64,000 nucleotides of DNA from DASSUW01 sp963835525 (GTDB lineage: Bacteria; Actinomycetota; Thermoleophilia; Solirubrobacterales; Solirubrobacteraceae). Each line of letters starts with the position of its first letter. Within the stretch, counting starts at the first letter, position 1. The position numbers and the translations under genes were made by a program. The stretch spans positions 806,001-870,000 of the forward strand of contig CAWIFM010000004.1 in assembly GCA_963835525.1 (NCBI GenBank). Reading direction: 5' to 3'. Positions 34,565 to 43,189 of the stretch are shown piece after piece. Below the pieces are notes generated by a model, which did not search any database, was not told the origin of the DNA, and saw only the letters and a list, made by a program, of their open reading frames with translations.

Positions 34565-34579
34565 TACCCAGCCGGGGTT
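34565..34579 (-). repeat. Core repeat, variant copy linked to hairpin 2
   Basis: Plus-strand TACCCAGCCGGGGTT, differing from the consensus TACCCAGCCGCAGTT at two bases, preceded by TTCCCCAGCTTCCC as in the 26-kb copy. Nothing else is seen in this 186-base gap. Confidence 0.7.
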
Positions 34580-34625
34580 GGCCGGGGCAACGCTACCCCT
34601 CCCTCGGGATGCGTGGCGAAGTGAA

Positions 34626-36254
34626 CTACTCGGCCGCGATCAGCCACCAGTAGGCGGGCTGGTCGCCGCGCGAGTACTCGACGTCGACCCCGCCCGGCAC
34701 CAGCGCAGCCACGCCGCCGGAGTCCAGCGGAGCGCCGTCGCCCTCGATCAGCGTGAGCAGCTCGGCCTCGCGGCCCAGCTCGCCGAGGACCGCCTCGAGC
34801 GTCTCCTCCGGCTCGCCCCACGCCACGAGCTGCTCGTCGACGAAGCCGACGGCGTCGCCGCGGCGGAAGCGCCCCTCGGCGTCGTCGCGGGCGGCGTGCG
34901 TGACGGCGCCCGTGCGCACGTGCTCGAGCGCCTCGAGCATCGCCGCCGCGTTGTCGGCGGCGCTGCGCGCCGGATCGAGCGCGACGGCGGCGGCCAGGCC
35001 GGCCTGCATCGAGCGCGAGGGCACGACGTGGACGGTCTTCTCGGCCAGCTCGGCTGCGCGCTCGGCGGCCATGATCACGTTCGGCGAGTTGGGAAGCACC
35101 ACGACCTCCTCGGCCGGGACGGCGTGGATGCCGGCCAGCAGCTCGTAGGTCGACGGGTTCAGCGTGTTGCCGCCGTCGAGTGCCACCGCGCCGAGGCCCT
35201 CGAAAAGATCACTCATGCCGGAGCCGACCACCACGGTCAGCACGCCGCACGTCTGCACGGCCACGGCTAGCCGCGCGCTGCGCTCCTGCACCTGCTCGGT
35301 CATGTCGGCCACGTCGAGGTGCGAGACCTCGCCGATCTCCTCGAACAGCGCCGTCGCCCGGCCCGGCTCGTCGGTATGCAGATGGACCTTCAGAGTGTGG
35401 CTGTCGCCCACCACCAGCACCGAGTCGCCGAGCCGCTCGAGGTTGTCGTTCCAGGCCGTGGGATCCAGGTCCTCGCCGGTGACCGCGAAGTTCGTGCAGT
35501 AGCGGTAGGTGGTCGACTCGTGCTGCGGGTGCGTGATGCGTGCCGGCGAGTGGTGCGCCAGCGCCGGCGCCTCGGTGCCGCGCAGGGCGGCAATAACGCC
35601 CGCGAACATGACCGTCAGGCCGTAGCCGCCGGCGTCCACCACGCCGGCCTCGCGCAGGATCGGCAGCAGCTCGGGCCCGCGCGCCACGGACAGCTCGCCG
35701 GAGCGCAGCGCCGCCTCGAGCACGGTCGCGATCATCGCGTTCTGCCGGTCGTCGTCGACGTGGTGGAGCAGGCGCGGCTCGTCCAGGTGCGCGACCTCCG
35801 ACGAGAGGCGGGCCGCCATCTCGCGCACCACGGTCAGGATCGTGCCCTCGGCGGGCTCGCGGACCGAGCCGTAGGCGCGCTCGGCGGCGCGCGCCATGGC
35901 GGCGGCGACCAGCACCGGGTCGATGAGCTCGCCGGGCCGCGAGATGAGCTCCTCGGCGGCGCCGCGCAGGAGCTGCGAGAGGATGACGCCGGAGTTGCCG
36001 CGCGCGCCCAGCAGGGCGGCGCGGGCCACCGACTCGACGATCGCGTCGCGGCCGATGTCGTCGATGTCACCCTGCGCTGACAGGCGGTCGAGCTCCTCGA
36101 GCACGGCGCGCAGCGTGAGCGCCATGTTGTCGCCCGTGTCGCCGTCGGCGACCGGGAACACGTTGAGGTCGTTGACCTCGCGCCGGCGCGTTTCGAACTC
36201 GGCGAGAGCGCCCTCGACGACGGCGCGAAAACGGATGAGACTGGGATCGGCCAC
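34626..36254 (-). CDS. fakA: Fatty acid kinase catalytic subunit (DAK2 domain), FakA/YloV
   Basis: 542-residue FakA-type protein that phosphorylates fatty acids carried by a FakB (DegV) protein. The N-terminal DhaL/DAK2 domain has the nucleotide/Mg site VFPVADGDTGDNMALTLRAV and GARGNSGVILSQLLRG; the middle and C-terminal DUF1949/FakA domains include GDSHTLKVHLHTDEPG and PNSPNVIMAAERAAEL. No fakB gene is in the window. Sits in the common rpmB-fakA-recG order, 16 bases after rpmB. Confidence 0.93.
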   Translation of the reverse strand: MADPSLIRFRAVVEGALAEFETRRREVNDLNVFPVADGDTGDNMALTLRAVLEELDRLSAQGDIDDIGRDAIVESVARAALLGARGNSGVILSQLLRGAAEELISRPGELIDPVLVAAAMARAAERAYGSVREPAEGTILTVVREMAARLSSEVAHLDEPRLLHHVDDDRQNAMIATVLEAALRSGELSVARGPELLPILREAGVVDAGGYGLTVMFAGVIAALRGTEAPALAHHSPARITHPQHESTTYRYCTNFAVTGEDLDPTAWNDNLERLGDSVLVVGDSHTLKVHLHTDEPGRATALFEEIGEVSHLDVADMTEQVQERSARLAVAVQTCGVLTVVVGSGMSDLFEGLGAVALDGGNTLNPSTYELLAGIHAVPAEEVVVLPNSPNVIMAAERAAELAEKTVHVVPSRSMQAGLAAAVALDPARSAADNAAAMLEALEHVRTGAVTHAARDDAEGRFRRGDAVGFVDEQLVAWGEPEETLEAVLGELGREAELLTLIEGDGAPLDSGGVAALVPGGVDVEYSRGDQPAYWWLIAAE

Positions 36255-36270
36255 AACGACGTGGCCGGGG

Positions 36271-36459
36271 CTAGGCCTTGGTGACCTTCCCGGCCTTCAA
36301 GCAGCGCGTGCAGACGTAGACGCGCTTGGGAGCACCCCGCTCGGAGATGCGCACCTTCTGGAGGTTCGCGTCGAACCGCCGCTTCGTGGCGACCATGGAG
36401 TGCGAGCGGCTCTGCCCAAAAGCCGGACGCTTGCCGCACGAGTGACAGACACGAGCCAT
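36271..36459 (-). CDS. rpmB: Ribosomal protein bL28, zinc type
   Basis: 62-residue large-subunit protein. MARVCHSCGKRPAFGQSRSH with the CxxC pair, and VYVCTRCLKAGKV with the second pair, show the zinc-binding version. ATG 36459 chosen because it yields the standard MARVC start. Heads the rpmB-fakA operon; a TATGCT box on minus lies 10 bases upstream. Divergent from the kinase gene. Confidence 0.95.
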   Translation of the reverse strand: MARVCHSCGKRPAFGQSRSHSMVATKRRFDANLQKVRISERGAPKRVYVCTRCLKAGKVTKA

Positions 36460-36493
36460 TGCGGCGGGAAGCATAGCGTCAGAGGCGGTTGGG

Positions 36494-36499
36494 TACCGT
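36494..36499 (+). promoter_or_regulatory. Candidate -10 box of the Ser/Thr kinase gene
   Basis: TACCGT, 6 bases before the GTG start at 36506; fits a leaderless mRNA. Confidence 0.4.
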
Positions 36500-36505
36500 G
36501 GATGG

Positions 36506-37933
36506 GTGCCGCCCGCCAGCACCGCTCGCATCACGCTGCCCGATCGATACCGCATCGTGCGGCATATCGCCAACGGCGGGATGGCCGGCGTGTGGGAGGC
36601 CACCGACCAGCTGCTGGGCCGCTCGGTGGCCGTCAAGGTGCTCGCCTCGCACCTGTCCGAGGATGACCGCGCGCGCCGGCGCTTCGAGCGCGAGGCGCGT
36701 GCCGCGGCCGGCCTGTCCTCGCACCCGCACGTGGTGACGATCTACGACGTCGGCGAGTACGACGGCCGCGCGTTCATGGTGATGGAGCTGATGCCAGGCG
36801 GCACGGTCGCCGACCGGCTGCGTGCCGGCCGCACGATCGCCGACGAGACTGCGCTGCGCTGGCTCCGCGAGGCCGCGGAAGCGCTCGACGCGGCACACGG
36901 CCAGGGTGTCGTGCATCGCGACATCAAGCCCGGCAACCTGCTGCTCGACGACCGCGACCGGCTTGCGATCGCCGACTTCGGCATCGCCCGCCTGGCGCTC
37001 GAGGACCAGCTGACGGCCACCGGCCAGGTGCTGGGCACCGCGTCCTACATCTCGCCCGAGCAGGCCGTGGGCGAGCCGGCCACCGCCGCGTCCGACCGGT
37101 ACGCGCTGGCCATCGTGGCCTTCGAGCTGCTGACGGGCTCGCGTCCGTTCCAGGCCGAGCACTTCGCCGCCCAGGCGCGCGCCCACGTCGAGGACGAGCC
37201 GCCGCTCGCCACCGAGCGCGATCCGTCGCTGCCCCGGGGCGTCGACGCGGTGCTCGACCGCGGGCTGGCCAAGGACCCCGGCGACCGCTGGCCGAGCGCA
37301 GGCGCGATGGTCGCCGCGCTCGACCGCGCGATGGGCGAGTCGCGGCCGGCGACCGAGCCGACGCGCCCGATCGCGCCCGTGCCGCCGGTCGCCCCCCAGC
37401 GGGCGGGCGGCGGCGCCTGGCCGTGGGTGCTGGCCGGCATCGCCGCGCTCGTGGCGATCGCCGTGGCCGGCGCCGTGCTGCTCTCCGGCGACGACGGCGG
37501 CAACGCGCCGCCGAGCGCGCAGCCAACCGCAACCGCGACCGCGACCGCGGAGCGCACACCCGATCCGACCCGCACCCCCGAGCCGACCGCGACGCCGACG
37601 GAGACCCCGGCGCCGACCGAGACGCCCGACCAGCCCTCCGGCGGGACCGACCTCGACCGCGCGGCCGACCTCCAGCTCCAGGGCTACAACGCCCGCCTGG
37701 CCGGCAACTACGAGCAGGCGCTCACGTTCTCCGAGCAGGCGCTCGACGCCTGCGGCGACACCAAGCAGCTCAGCCCCTGCGGCTACGCGCTGTACGAGCT
37801 CGGCGCCGCGCTCAACGCGCTGGGCCGCCCGGACGAGGCGATCCCGTACCTGGAGCAGCGGCTGGACCAGTACGGGCCCAACAAGGACGTCGAGAAGGAG
37901 CTCAAGGCCGCGCAGAAGGCGGCCGAGGGCTGA
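36506..37933 (+). CDS. Receptor-type Ser/Thr protein kinase with extracellular TPR-like domain
   Basis: 475-residue Hanks-type kinase of the actinobacterial Pkn class. Kinase domain residues about 14-275: glycine loop IANGGMAGVWEA, ATP-binding K44, catalytic H137-R138-D139 (HRDIKPGN), D157 of DFG, and the GTASYISPEQ activation segment. A membrane helix spans about 305-328, followed by a Thr/Pro-rich linker (repeated TPxPT) and a C-terminal extracytoplasmic domain of two or three TPR-like helices (NARLAGNYEQALTFSEQALD, YALYELGAALNALGRPDEAI) in place of PASTA repeats. Suggests sensing by protein-protein contact. Confidence 0.93.
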   Translation: MPPASTARITLPDRYRIVRHIANGGMAGVWEATDQLLGRSVAVKVLASHLSEDDRARRRFEREARAAAGLSSHPHVVTIYDVGEYDGRAFMVMELMPGGTVADRLRAGRTIADETALRWLREAAEALDAAHGQGVVHRDIKPGNLLLDDRDRLAIADFGIARLALEDQLTATGQVLGTASYISPEQAVGEPATAASDRYALAIVAFELLTGSRPFQAEHFAAQARAHVEDEPPLATERDPSLPRGVDAVLDRGLAKDPGDRWPSAGAMVAALDRAMGESRPATEPTRPIAPVPPVAPQRAGGGAWPWVLAGIAALVAIAVAGAVLLSGDDGGNAPPSAQPTATATATAERTPDPTRTPEPTATPTETPAPTETPDQPSGGTDLDRAADLQLQGYNARLAGNYEQALTFSEQALDACGDTKQLSPCGYALYELGAALNALGRPDEAIPYLEQRLDQYGPNKDVEKELKAAQKAAEG

Positions 37934-37970
37934 TGAGTCCGAGGCGGTTTCGGCGTCATATAGCCACGGC

Positions 37971-38747
37971 ATGAAATCCGCGCTCTACTTCCCGCTCTTC
38001 GACGAGCTCGCCGATCCCGCGCTCGCCGCCCGCCTGGCCGCCGAGGCCGAGGAGGCCGGCTTCGACGGCGTGTTCGTCTGGGACCACGTGCGCTGGCGCG
38101 AGCCCGTCGTCGAGGTCGCCGACACGCAGATCGCGCTGGCCGCGATGGCCGCCGCCACGGAGCGCATCCGCCTCGGCCCCATGGTGACGCCGCTCGCGCG
38201 CCGCCGGCCGGCCAAGGTGGCGCGCGAGACCGCGACGCTCGACCGCCTCAGCAACGGCCGGCTGACGCTCGGCGTCGGGCTCGGCAGCGACGAGTTCGGC
38301 AGCGAGTACTCGATGACCGGCGAGGAGCTCGACGACCGCAGGCGCGCCGAGATGCTCGACGAGGCGCTCGCGATCCTCGAGGCCGCCTGGTCCGGCGAGG
38401 TCGTCCGGCACCGCGGCGAGCACTACACGGTCGACGGCATGCGGTTCCTGCCGCGGCCCGTGCAGCGTCCGCTGCCGATCTGGGTGGCGGGGTTCTACGG
38501 CAAGCCCAGGCCGCTCCGGCGGGCCGCCCGGTACCAGGGCTTCTTCCCCGTCAACCTCGAGCACCCGGACCAGATGGCCGAGATCGCCGCCGCGCTGCCC
38601 CGCGACGAGGGCTTCGACATCATCGCCTCGCTCCCACCGGGCGTCGACCCGGCGCCCTACGTCGACGCCGGCGCGACCTGGTGGGTCGTCGAGTTCGCGG
38701 CCGAGTCGGTGACCGCCGACCTCGTGCGCGGCGTGCTCCGCAGCTGA
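37971..38747 (+). CDS. LLM-class F420-dependent oxidoreductase
   Basis: 258-residue luciferase-like barrel. FVWDHVRWREPV, ATERIRLGPMVTPLARRRPAKVARE and GRLTLGVGLGSDEF are typical of F420-linked members; PRPVQRPLPIWVAG follows. Shorter than the 290-residue enzyme at 5.9 kb and not closely similar to it. Follows the kinase gene by 37 bases. Its 3' end overlaps the convergent EamA gene by 91 bases. Confidence 0.87.
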   Translation: MKSALYFPLFDELADPALAARLAAEAEEAGFDGVFVWDHVRWREPVVEVADTQIALAAMAAATERIRLGPMVTPLARRRPAKVARETATLDRLSNGRLTLGVGLGSDEFGSEYSMTGEELDDRRRAEMLDEALAILEAAWSGEVVRHRGEHYTVDGMRFLPRPVQRPLPIWVAGFYGKPRPLRRAARYQGFFPVNLEHPDQMAEIAAALPRDEGFDIIASLPPGVDPAPYVDAGATWWVVEFAAESVTADLVRGVLRS

Positions 38748-39595
38748 AGCAGCACGACCGCGGCGAGCACGAGCGCTCCGCCGGCCAGCTGCGGCACGGT
38801 CAGCGTCTCGCCGAGCACGAGGAAGGCGAGCACGACCGTCACCGGAGGCTCGAAGGTCGACAGGATGGCCGCCTCCGACGGGCCGACCCGGCGCAGGCCG
38901 GCGAAGAACGCCGACACGGCGACCACGGTGCTGACCAGCGCGATGAGGATCAGCCAGAGCCACGCGTCGCCGGACAGCGCGAGGTCGACCGACCCCGTCG
39001 CCAGGCCGACGACGGCGAAGCTGGCCGACGCGCCGGTCAGCACCAGGAACGCCAGCGCGAACGGGTCGACCTCGCCGATCACGTTGTCGGACACGAGGAT
39101 GTAGGTGGTGTAGGTCAGCGACGCTCCGAGGGCCAGCAGCGCGCCCACGAGGTCGAACCCGCCGCTGCCGCCGGCGAGCAGCACGAGCACGAGGCCGGCC
39201 GAGGCGACGCTCAACGCGACGCCGGCCCGCAGAGAGGGCGCCACGCGCCCCAGCGCGATGGCGGCGACCGTCACGAACGCCGGATACGTGTAGAGGATCA
39301 GCGCGACCATCGAGACGTCGAGCCGGTCGATCGCCGCGAAGAACAGCCCCGATTGCAGGCTGTAGCCGAACGCCCCGAGCCCCAGTCCCGTCAGCGCGAC
39401 GCGCCGCGGCAGCCGCCGCAGCGATGCCCAGCGACCGGTCACGCGCAGGACGACGGCGAACACGGCTCCGGCGAGCGCGAAGCGCACGAGGAGCGTGGTG
39501 GCCGTGTTGGCGCCGGCCTCGGACGCGAGCTTGCCGAAGATGCCCAGCGTGCCGAACGCCGCGGCCGACAGGAGGCAGAGAAGGGCACCGCGCAT
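38657..39595 (-). CDS. EamA/DMT family transporter
   Basis: 312-residue permease with ten membrane segments in two EamA repeats (GTLGIFGKLASEAG; second half SEAAILSTFEPPVTVVLAFL, which carries the conserved EP motif). Probable metabolite exporter. Divergent from a LysR-type regulator that likely controls it. Its C-terminal 30 codons overlap the LLM gene and form a polar tail that may be an extension past an original stop. Confidence 0.88.
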   Translation of the reverse strand: MRGALLCLLSAAAFGTLGIFGKLASEAGANTATTLLVRFALAGAVFAVVLRVTGRWASLRRLPRRVALTGLGLGAFGYSLQSGLFFAAIDRLDVSMVALILYTYPAFVTVAAIALGRVAPSLRAGVALSVASAGLVLVLLAGGSGGFDLVGALLALGASLTYTTYILVSDNVIGEVDPFALAFLVLTGASASFAVVGLATGSVDLALSGDAWLWLILIALVSTVVAVSAFFAGLRRVGPSEAAILSTFEPPVTVVLAFLVLGETLTVPQLAGGALVLAAVVLLQLRSTPRTRSAVTDSAANSTTHQVAPAST

Positions 39596-39632
39596 GCCTG
39601 GATCCTCGTGGCTCCACTCATCGAGAGCAACA

Positions 39633-39651
39633 GATATTTTCGCCGGTTATC
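39633..39651. promoter_or_regulatory. Possible LysR-type operator
   Basis: GATA-N11-TATC inverted repeat in the 74-base gap between the divergent EamA and LysR genes, a layout like the T-N11-A boxes of LysR regulators. Confidence 0.35.
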
Positions 39652-39669
39652 GTGCGATGATGTCGAACA

Positions 39670-40617
39670 ATGCTCGACCTCCGCCGCCTGCGCCTGCTGC
39701 ACGAGCTGCACCGCCGCGGGACGGTCGGCGCGGTCGCCGAGGCGCTCTCCTACAGCCCCTCGACCGTCTCGCAGCAGCTGCGCGTGCTGGAGCGCGAGGC
39801 GGGCACCGCGCTGTTCGAGCCCGCCGGGCGGCGCGTTCGGCTGACCGACGCGGCGCTCGTGCTCACCGCGCACGCCGAGCAACTGCTCGCCGGCGTCGAG
39901 CGCGCGGAGGCCGACCTGGCGGCTGCGGCCGCCGGCGCGGTCGGCGGCGTCGTGCGCGTCGGGTCGTTCCAGACCGCCAGCCTGCATCTGCTGCTGCCGG
40001 CCATGGACGCCCTGCGGCAGACCCATCCCGGGGTCGAGGTGCGGCTCGTCGAGTCCGAGACCGAGCCGGCGCTCGAGGCGCTGCCCTCCCACGCGCTCGA
40101 CCTCGTGCTGGCCGACGAGTGGGCCGGGATGCCGCGGGCGCGCCGGGCCGGGATCGACCGCGAGGACCTGTTCGCCGAGCCCGTGCTGCTCGCGCTCCCG
40201 GCCGGCCATCAGGCGGCCGAGGGCGGGCCGGTGCGGATGAAGGAGCTCGCGGGCGAGATCTGGGCGACCGGCTACGCCGGCGGCGGCATGGAGGGGCTGG
40301 TGCAGCGCGTGTGCGCCACGCACGGCGGCTTCGAGCCGGTCGTGCGCCACCAGACGAACGAGCTGTCGATGCTGGTCGGCCTCGTCGCCCGTGGCCACGC
40401 CGTGACCCTGCTGCCCGAGATCGCCTTCGCCGGCGGCCACGAGGGCGTAGCCGTCCGCCCCGTCGCCGGGCTGCACGCCGACCGCACGCTGTTCACCGCC
40501 ACGCGGGCCGGCGCCGACCGCCGTCCGGCGCTGGCCGCCGTGCGCGCCGCGCTCCGCGACGCCGCTCTCAAGCGGGGCTCGCCTTCCAGCCGACCCGCCC
40601 CGAGCGGCAGTTCGTGA
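39670..40617 (+). CDS. LysR-family transcriptional regulator
   Basis: 315 residues. N-terminal winged helix-turn-helix (LRLLHELHRRGTVGAVAEAL, YSPSTVSQQLRVLEREAG) and a C-terminal periplasmic-binding-like effector domain starting at VVRVGSFQTAS. Divergently transcribed from the EamA exporter, so it probably regulates that gene and itself. Its last 50 bases overlap the convergent secreted-protein gene. Confidence 0.92.
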   Translation: MLDLRRLRLLHELHRRGTVGAVAEALSYSPSTVSQQLRVLEREAGTALFEPAGRRVRLTDAALVLTAHAEQLLAGVERAEADLAAAAAGAVGGVVRVGSFQTASLHLLLPAMDALRQTHPGVEVRLVESETEPALEALPSHALDLVLADEWAGMPRARRAGIDREDLFAEPVLLALPAGHQAAEGGPVRMKELAGEIWATGYAGGGMEGLVQRVCATHGGFEPVVRHQTNELSMLVGLVARGHAVTLLPEIAFAGGHEGVAVRPVAGLHADRTLFTATRAGADRRPALAAVRAALRDAALKRGSPSSRPAPSGSS

Positions 40618-41005
40618 CGAAGCGCCCGTTGCGGGTGACCCGCACGCGGATCCGGAAGTTGCCCGTCCAGCGGCCGGAGCTGCGCAGGCCGCCGTCGACG
40701 GACGTGCGCGCCCGCGCGTGCTCGCCGTTCGGGAGGTCGAACTCGAACCGGCCGCCGTCCTCGAAGGCCGCGGCCGTCGCGGTGTCGAGCGGAGCCTGGA
40801 ACCTGACGCCCGAGGTGAGCATCTTGCGGTCGCCGCAGCGCGCCCGGTAGCGGATGCGCACCTTGGTCACCAGCCCGTCGGCGCCCGTGACGACCTGGGC
40901 GAGGCGCCCCTGGCGGGTCTTGCCGCGCCACTTGGCGGCGTCGGCGGCGGTGGGGACGAGCAGCAGCGCGACGAGCGCCGCGCAGGCGCCGGCGGAGAGT
41001 CGCAT
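40568..41005 (-). CDS. Small secreted protein, tandem paralogue B
   Basis: 145 residues with a clear signal peptide (LSAGACAALVALLLVPTAADA). The mature part is beta-rich: KWRGKTRQGRLAQVVTGADG, VRIRYRARC, FQAPLD, FDLPNGEHARA, GRWTGNFRIRVRVTRNG, ending in CRSGRVGW. It shares this plan with the gene just upstream (WRGKTxQGR, TGAD, one Cys in the middle and one near the end). Function unknown. ATG overlaps the upstream stop (TGATG), so the two are made together. Confidence 0.8.
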   Translation of the reverse strand: MRLSAGACAALVALLLVPTAADAAKWRGKTRQGRLAQVVTGADGLVTKVRIRYRARCGDRKMLTSGVRFQAPLDTATAAAFEDGGRFEFDLPNGEHARARTSVDGGLRSSGRWTGNFRIRVRVTRNGRFVTNCRSGRVGWKASPA

Positions 41006-41439
41006 CAAGGGGCCTCCGCCGACCAGCGCACGCCCTTGAGCCGGCAGCTGTCGACCACGTGCCCGTTCCGGCGCACACGCGTCCTGGCCCGGAACGTCCC
41101 GGTCCAGCGGTCGTCGGCGCCTAGCGTGCCGTGCACGAACACCGTGTTGCGTGCCCGGTATCCGTCCGGCAGCTGCTTGCGGTACGTGCCCGAGTGCTCG
41201 AAGACGTCGGTCTCGGACACGTCGAGCGGTGGCTGGAACAGCGTGCGACTCACGTAGTAGTGCCCCTTCTTGCACGGCGCGCGCCAGCTCACGCGCACCC
41301 GGTTGACGAGATCGTCGGCGCCGGTCCGGACCGTCACCGCACGTCCCTGCTTGGTCTTGCCCCGCCAGGTCTTGGCGTCGGCCGCCGCGGGAGCCGCCAA
41401 CAAGACGGTGAATCCTACGGCCAGCGCGAGCTTCCGCAT
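41005..41439 (-). CDS. Small secreted protein, tandem paralogue A
   Basis: 144 residues: signal peptide LALAVGFTVLLAAPAAADA, then TWRGKTKQGRAVTVRTGADD, VRVSWRAPC, FQPPLD, LPDGYRARNTVFVHG, RWTGTFRARTRVRRNG and CRLKGVRW. Clear paralogue of the downstream gene; two conserved Cys may form a disulfide. Start ATG 41439 has AGAAGG upstream. Family not recognised. Confidence 0.8.
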   Translation of the reverse strand: MRKLALAVGFTVLLAAPAAADAKTWRGKTKQGRAVTVRTGADDLVNRVRVSWRAPCKKGHYYVSRTLFQPPLDVSETDVFEHSGTYRKQLPDGYRARNTVFVHGTLGADDRWTGTFRARTRVRRNGHVVDSCRLKGVRWSAEAP

Positions 41440-41498
41440 GGCCGCCTTCTGACCGCTTTCATGCTCTGTGAAACGCGCAGCAGGCCCGCTCGATGCGC

Positions 41499-41924
41499 TC
41501 AGCGCGCCAGATCGGCTCGCATGGCCGCGAGCGTCATGACGGCCTCGGCCGCGTGCTCCCCCTGGTCGCGCTTGCCGCCGCCGGTGCGCGCGAGCGCCTG
41601 CTCCATGTTGTCGACGGTCAGGACGCCGAACGCGCACGGGACGCCGGTGCGCAGCTGGACGTCCTGGATGCCGCGCGCGGCCTCGGCGCAGACGTAGTCG
41701 TAGTGGTCGGTCTCGCCGCGGATCACGGCGCCCAGGCAGGCGACGCCGGCGTAGCGCCCGCTGTCGGCCAGGTAGCGAGCGGCGAGCGGGAGCTCGAAGG
41801 CGCCTGGCACCTCGTAGACGTCGGCGGGCTCATGGCCGGCGGCCGTGAAGGCGCGCTGGGCGCCGCTCACGAGGCGCTCGGCGAGGTCGGTGTAGAAGCG
41901 ACCGACCGCTATCGCGAACTTCAC
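41499..41924 (-). CDS. ribH: 6,7-dimethyl-8-ribityllumazine synthase
   Basis: Lumazine synthase, 141 residues, condensing the ribityl-pyrimidine with dihydroxybutanone phosphate. Motifs VPGAFELPLAARYLADSGRY, LGAVIRGETDHYDYV with the catalytic His, and PCAFGVLTVDNMEQAL. GTG 41924 overlaps the ribBA stop (GTGA). Last gene of the riboflavin operon. Confidence 0.96.
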   Translation of the reverse strand: MKFAIAVGRFYTDLAERLVSGAQRAFTAAGHEPADVYEVPGAFELPLAARYLADSGRYAGVACLGAVIRGETDHYDYVCAEAARGIQDVQLRTGVPCAFGVLTVDNMEQALARTGGGKRDQGEHAAEAVMTLAAMRADLAR

Positions 41925-43189
41925 CCGCGGCCCGCCTCGCGATCGTGCACCTGCTCCTCGTGCACCATCTCCTCGTCGAGCGCCAGGCCCTGGTGGTGCA
42001 GCGAATGGCCGAGCCGGTCGCGCTTGGCGCGCAGGTACGCCTCGTTGTGCGGGTTGGGCGCGTGCTGGATCGGGATCTGGTCGGTCACCGACAGCCCGTA
42101 GCCCTCGAGGCCGCGGATCTTCTTCGGGTTGTTGGTGAGGATGCGGATCGAGCTGAGCCCGAGGTCGGACAGGATCTGGGCGCCGATGCCGTAGTCGCGC
42201 AGGTCGACCGGCAGCCCGAGCTCGAGGTTGGCGTCGACCGTGTCGAGCCCCGTGTCCTGCAGCTTGTAGGCCTTGAGCTTGTTCAGCAGGCCGATGCCGC
42301 GGCCCTCCTGGGCGAGGTAGAGCAGCACGCCCTGGCCCTCGGTCTCGATCATGGCGAGCGCCGACTCGAGCTGCTCGCCGCAGTCGCAGCGCAGCGAGTG
42401 GAAGACGTCGCCGGTCAGGCACTCGGAGTGCACGCGCACGAGCACGTCGGCCTGGCCGGCGACCTCGCCCTTGACCATCGCGACGTGGTGCTTGTCGTCG
42501 ACCAGCGAGCGGTAGCCGACGACGTCGAACTCGCCGAACGCGGTCGGCAGCCGGGTGGCGACGACGCGCTCGACAAGCTTGTCGTGGCGGCGGCGGTAGG
42601 CGATGAGGTCGGCGACGGTGATCATCTTCAGGCCATGGCGTGCGCAGTAACGCTCGAGGTCGGGCACGCGGGCCATCGTGCCGTCGTCGTTCATGACTTC
42701 GCAGATGACGCCGGCAGGGTTCAGGCCGGCCAGCCGGGCGAGGTCGACCGCCGCCTCGGTCTGGCCTGTGCGCTCGAGCACTCCGCCGGGCTTGGACTTG
42801 AGCGGGAAGACGTGGCCGGGCTGGACGAGGTCGCGCGGCGCCGACTCCGGGTCGATGGCGACCTGGATGGTGCGCGCGCGGTCGGCGGCCGAGATGCCGG
42901 TGGTGACGCCGTCGCGGGCCTCGATGGTCACCGTGAACGGGGTCTCGAAGGGCGACTCGTTCTTGGCGGCCATGAGGTCGAGCCCGAGCTCGTCGCAGCG
43001 CTGCGGGGTCAGGGCGAGGCAGATCAGGCCGCGCCCCTCCTTGGCCATGAAGTTGATCGCCTCGGGGGTGACGAACTGGGCCGCCATCGTGAGGTCGCCC
43101 TCGTTCTCGCGGTCCTCGTCGTCGCAGACCACGACCATGCGGCCGGCGCGGATGTCCTCGATCGCCTCGTCGACCGTCGCGAAGCTCAT
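41921..43189 (-). CDS. ribBA: Bifunctional DHBP synthase / GTP cyclohydrolase II
   Basis: 422 residues supplying both riboflavin precursors. The N-terminal RibB half has CDDEDRENEGDLTMAAQFV and the C-terminal RibA half the zinc site CLTGDVFHSLRCDCGEQL and YLAQEGRGIGLLNKLKAY. A short His/Glu-rich tail (HEEQVHDRE) follows. Overlaps ribE by ATGA and ribH by GTGA. Confidence 0.96.
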   Translation of the reverse strand: MSFATVDEAIEDIRAGRMVVVCDDEDRENEGDLTMAAQFVTPEAINFMAKEGRGLICLALTPQRCDELGLDLMAAKNESPFETPFTVTIEARDGVTTGISAADRARTIQVAIDPESAPRDLVQPGHVFPLKSKPGGVLERTGQTEAAVDLARLAGLNPAGVICEVMNDDGTMARVPDLERYCARHGLKMITVADLIAYRRRHDKLVERVVATRLPTAFGEFDVVGYRSLVDDKHHVAMVKGEVAGQADVLVRVHSECLTGDVFHSLRCDCGEQLESALAMIETEGQGVLLYLAQEGRGIGLLNKLKAYKLQDTGLDTVDANLELGLPVDLRDYGIGAQILSDLGLSSIRILTNNPKKIRGLEGYGLSVTDQIPIQHAPNPHNEAYLRAKRDRLGHSLHHQGLALDEEMVHEEQVHDREAGRG

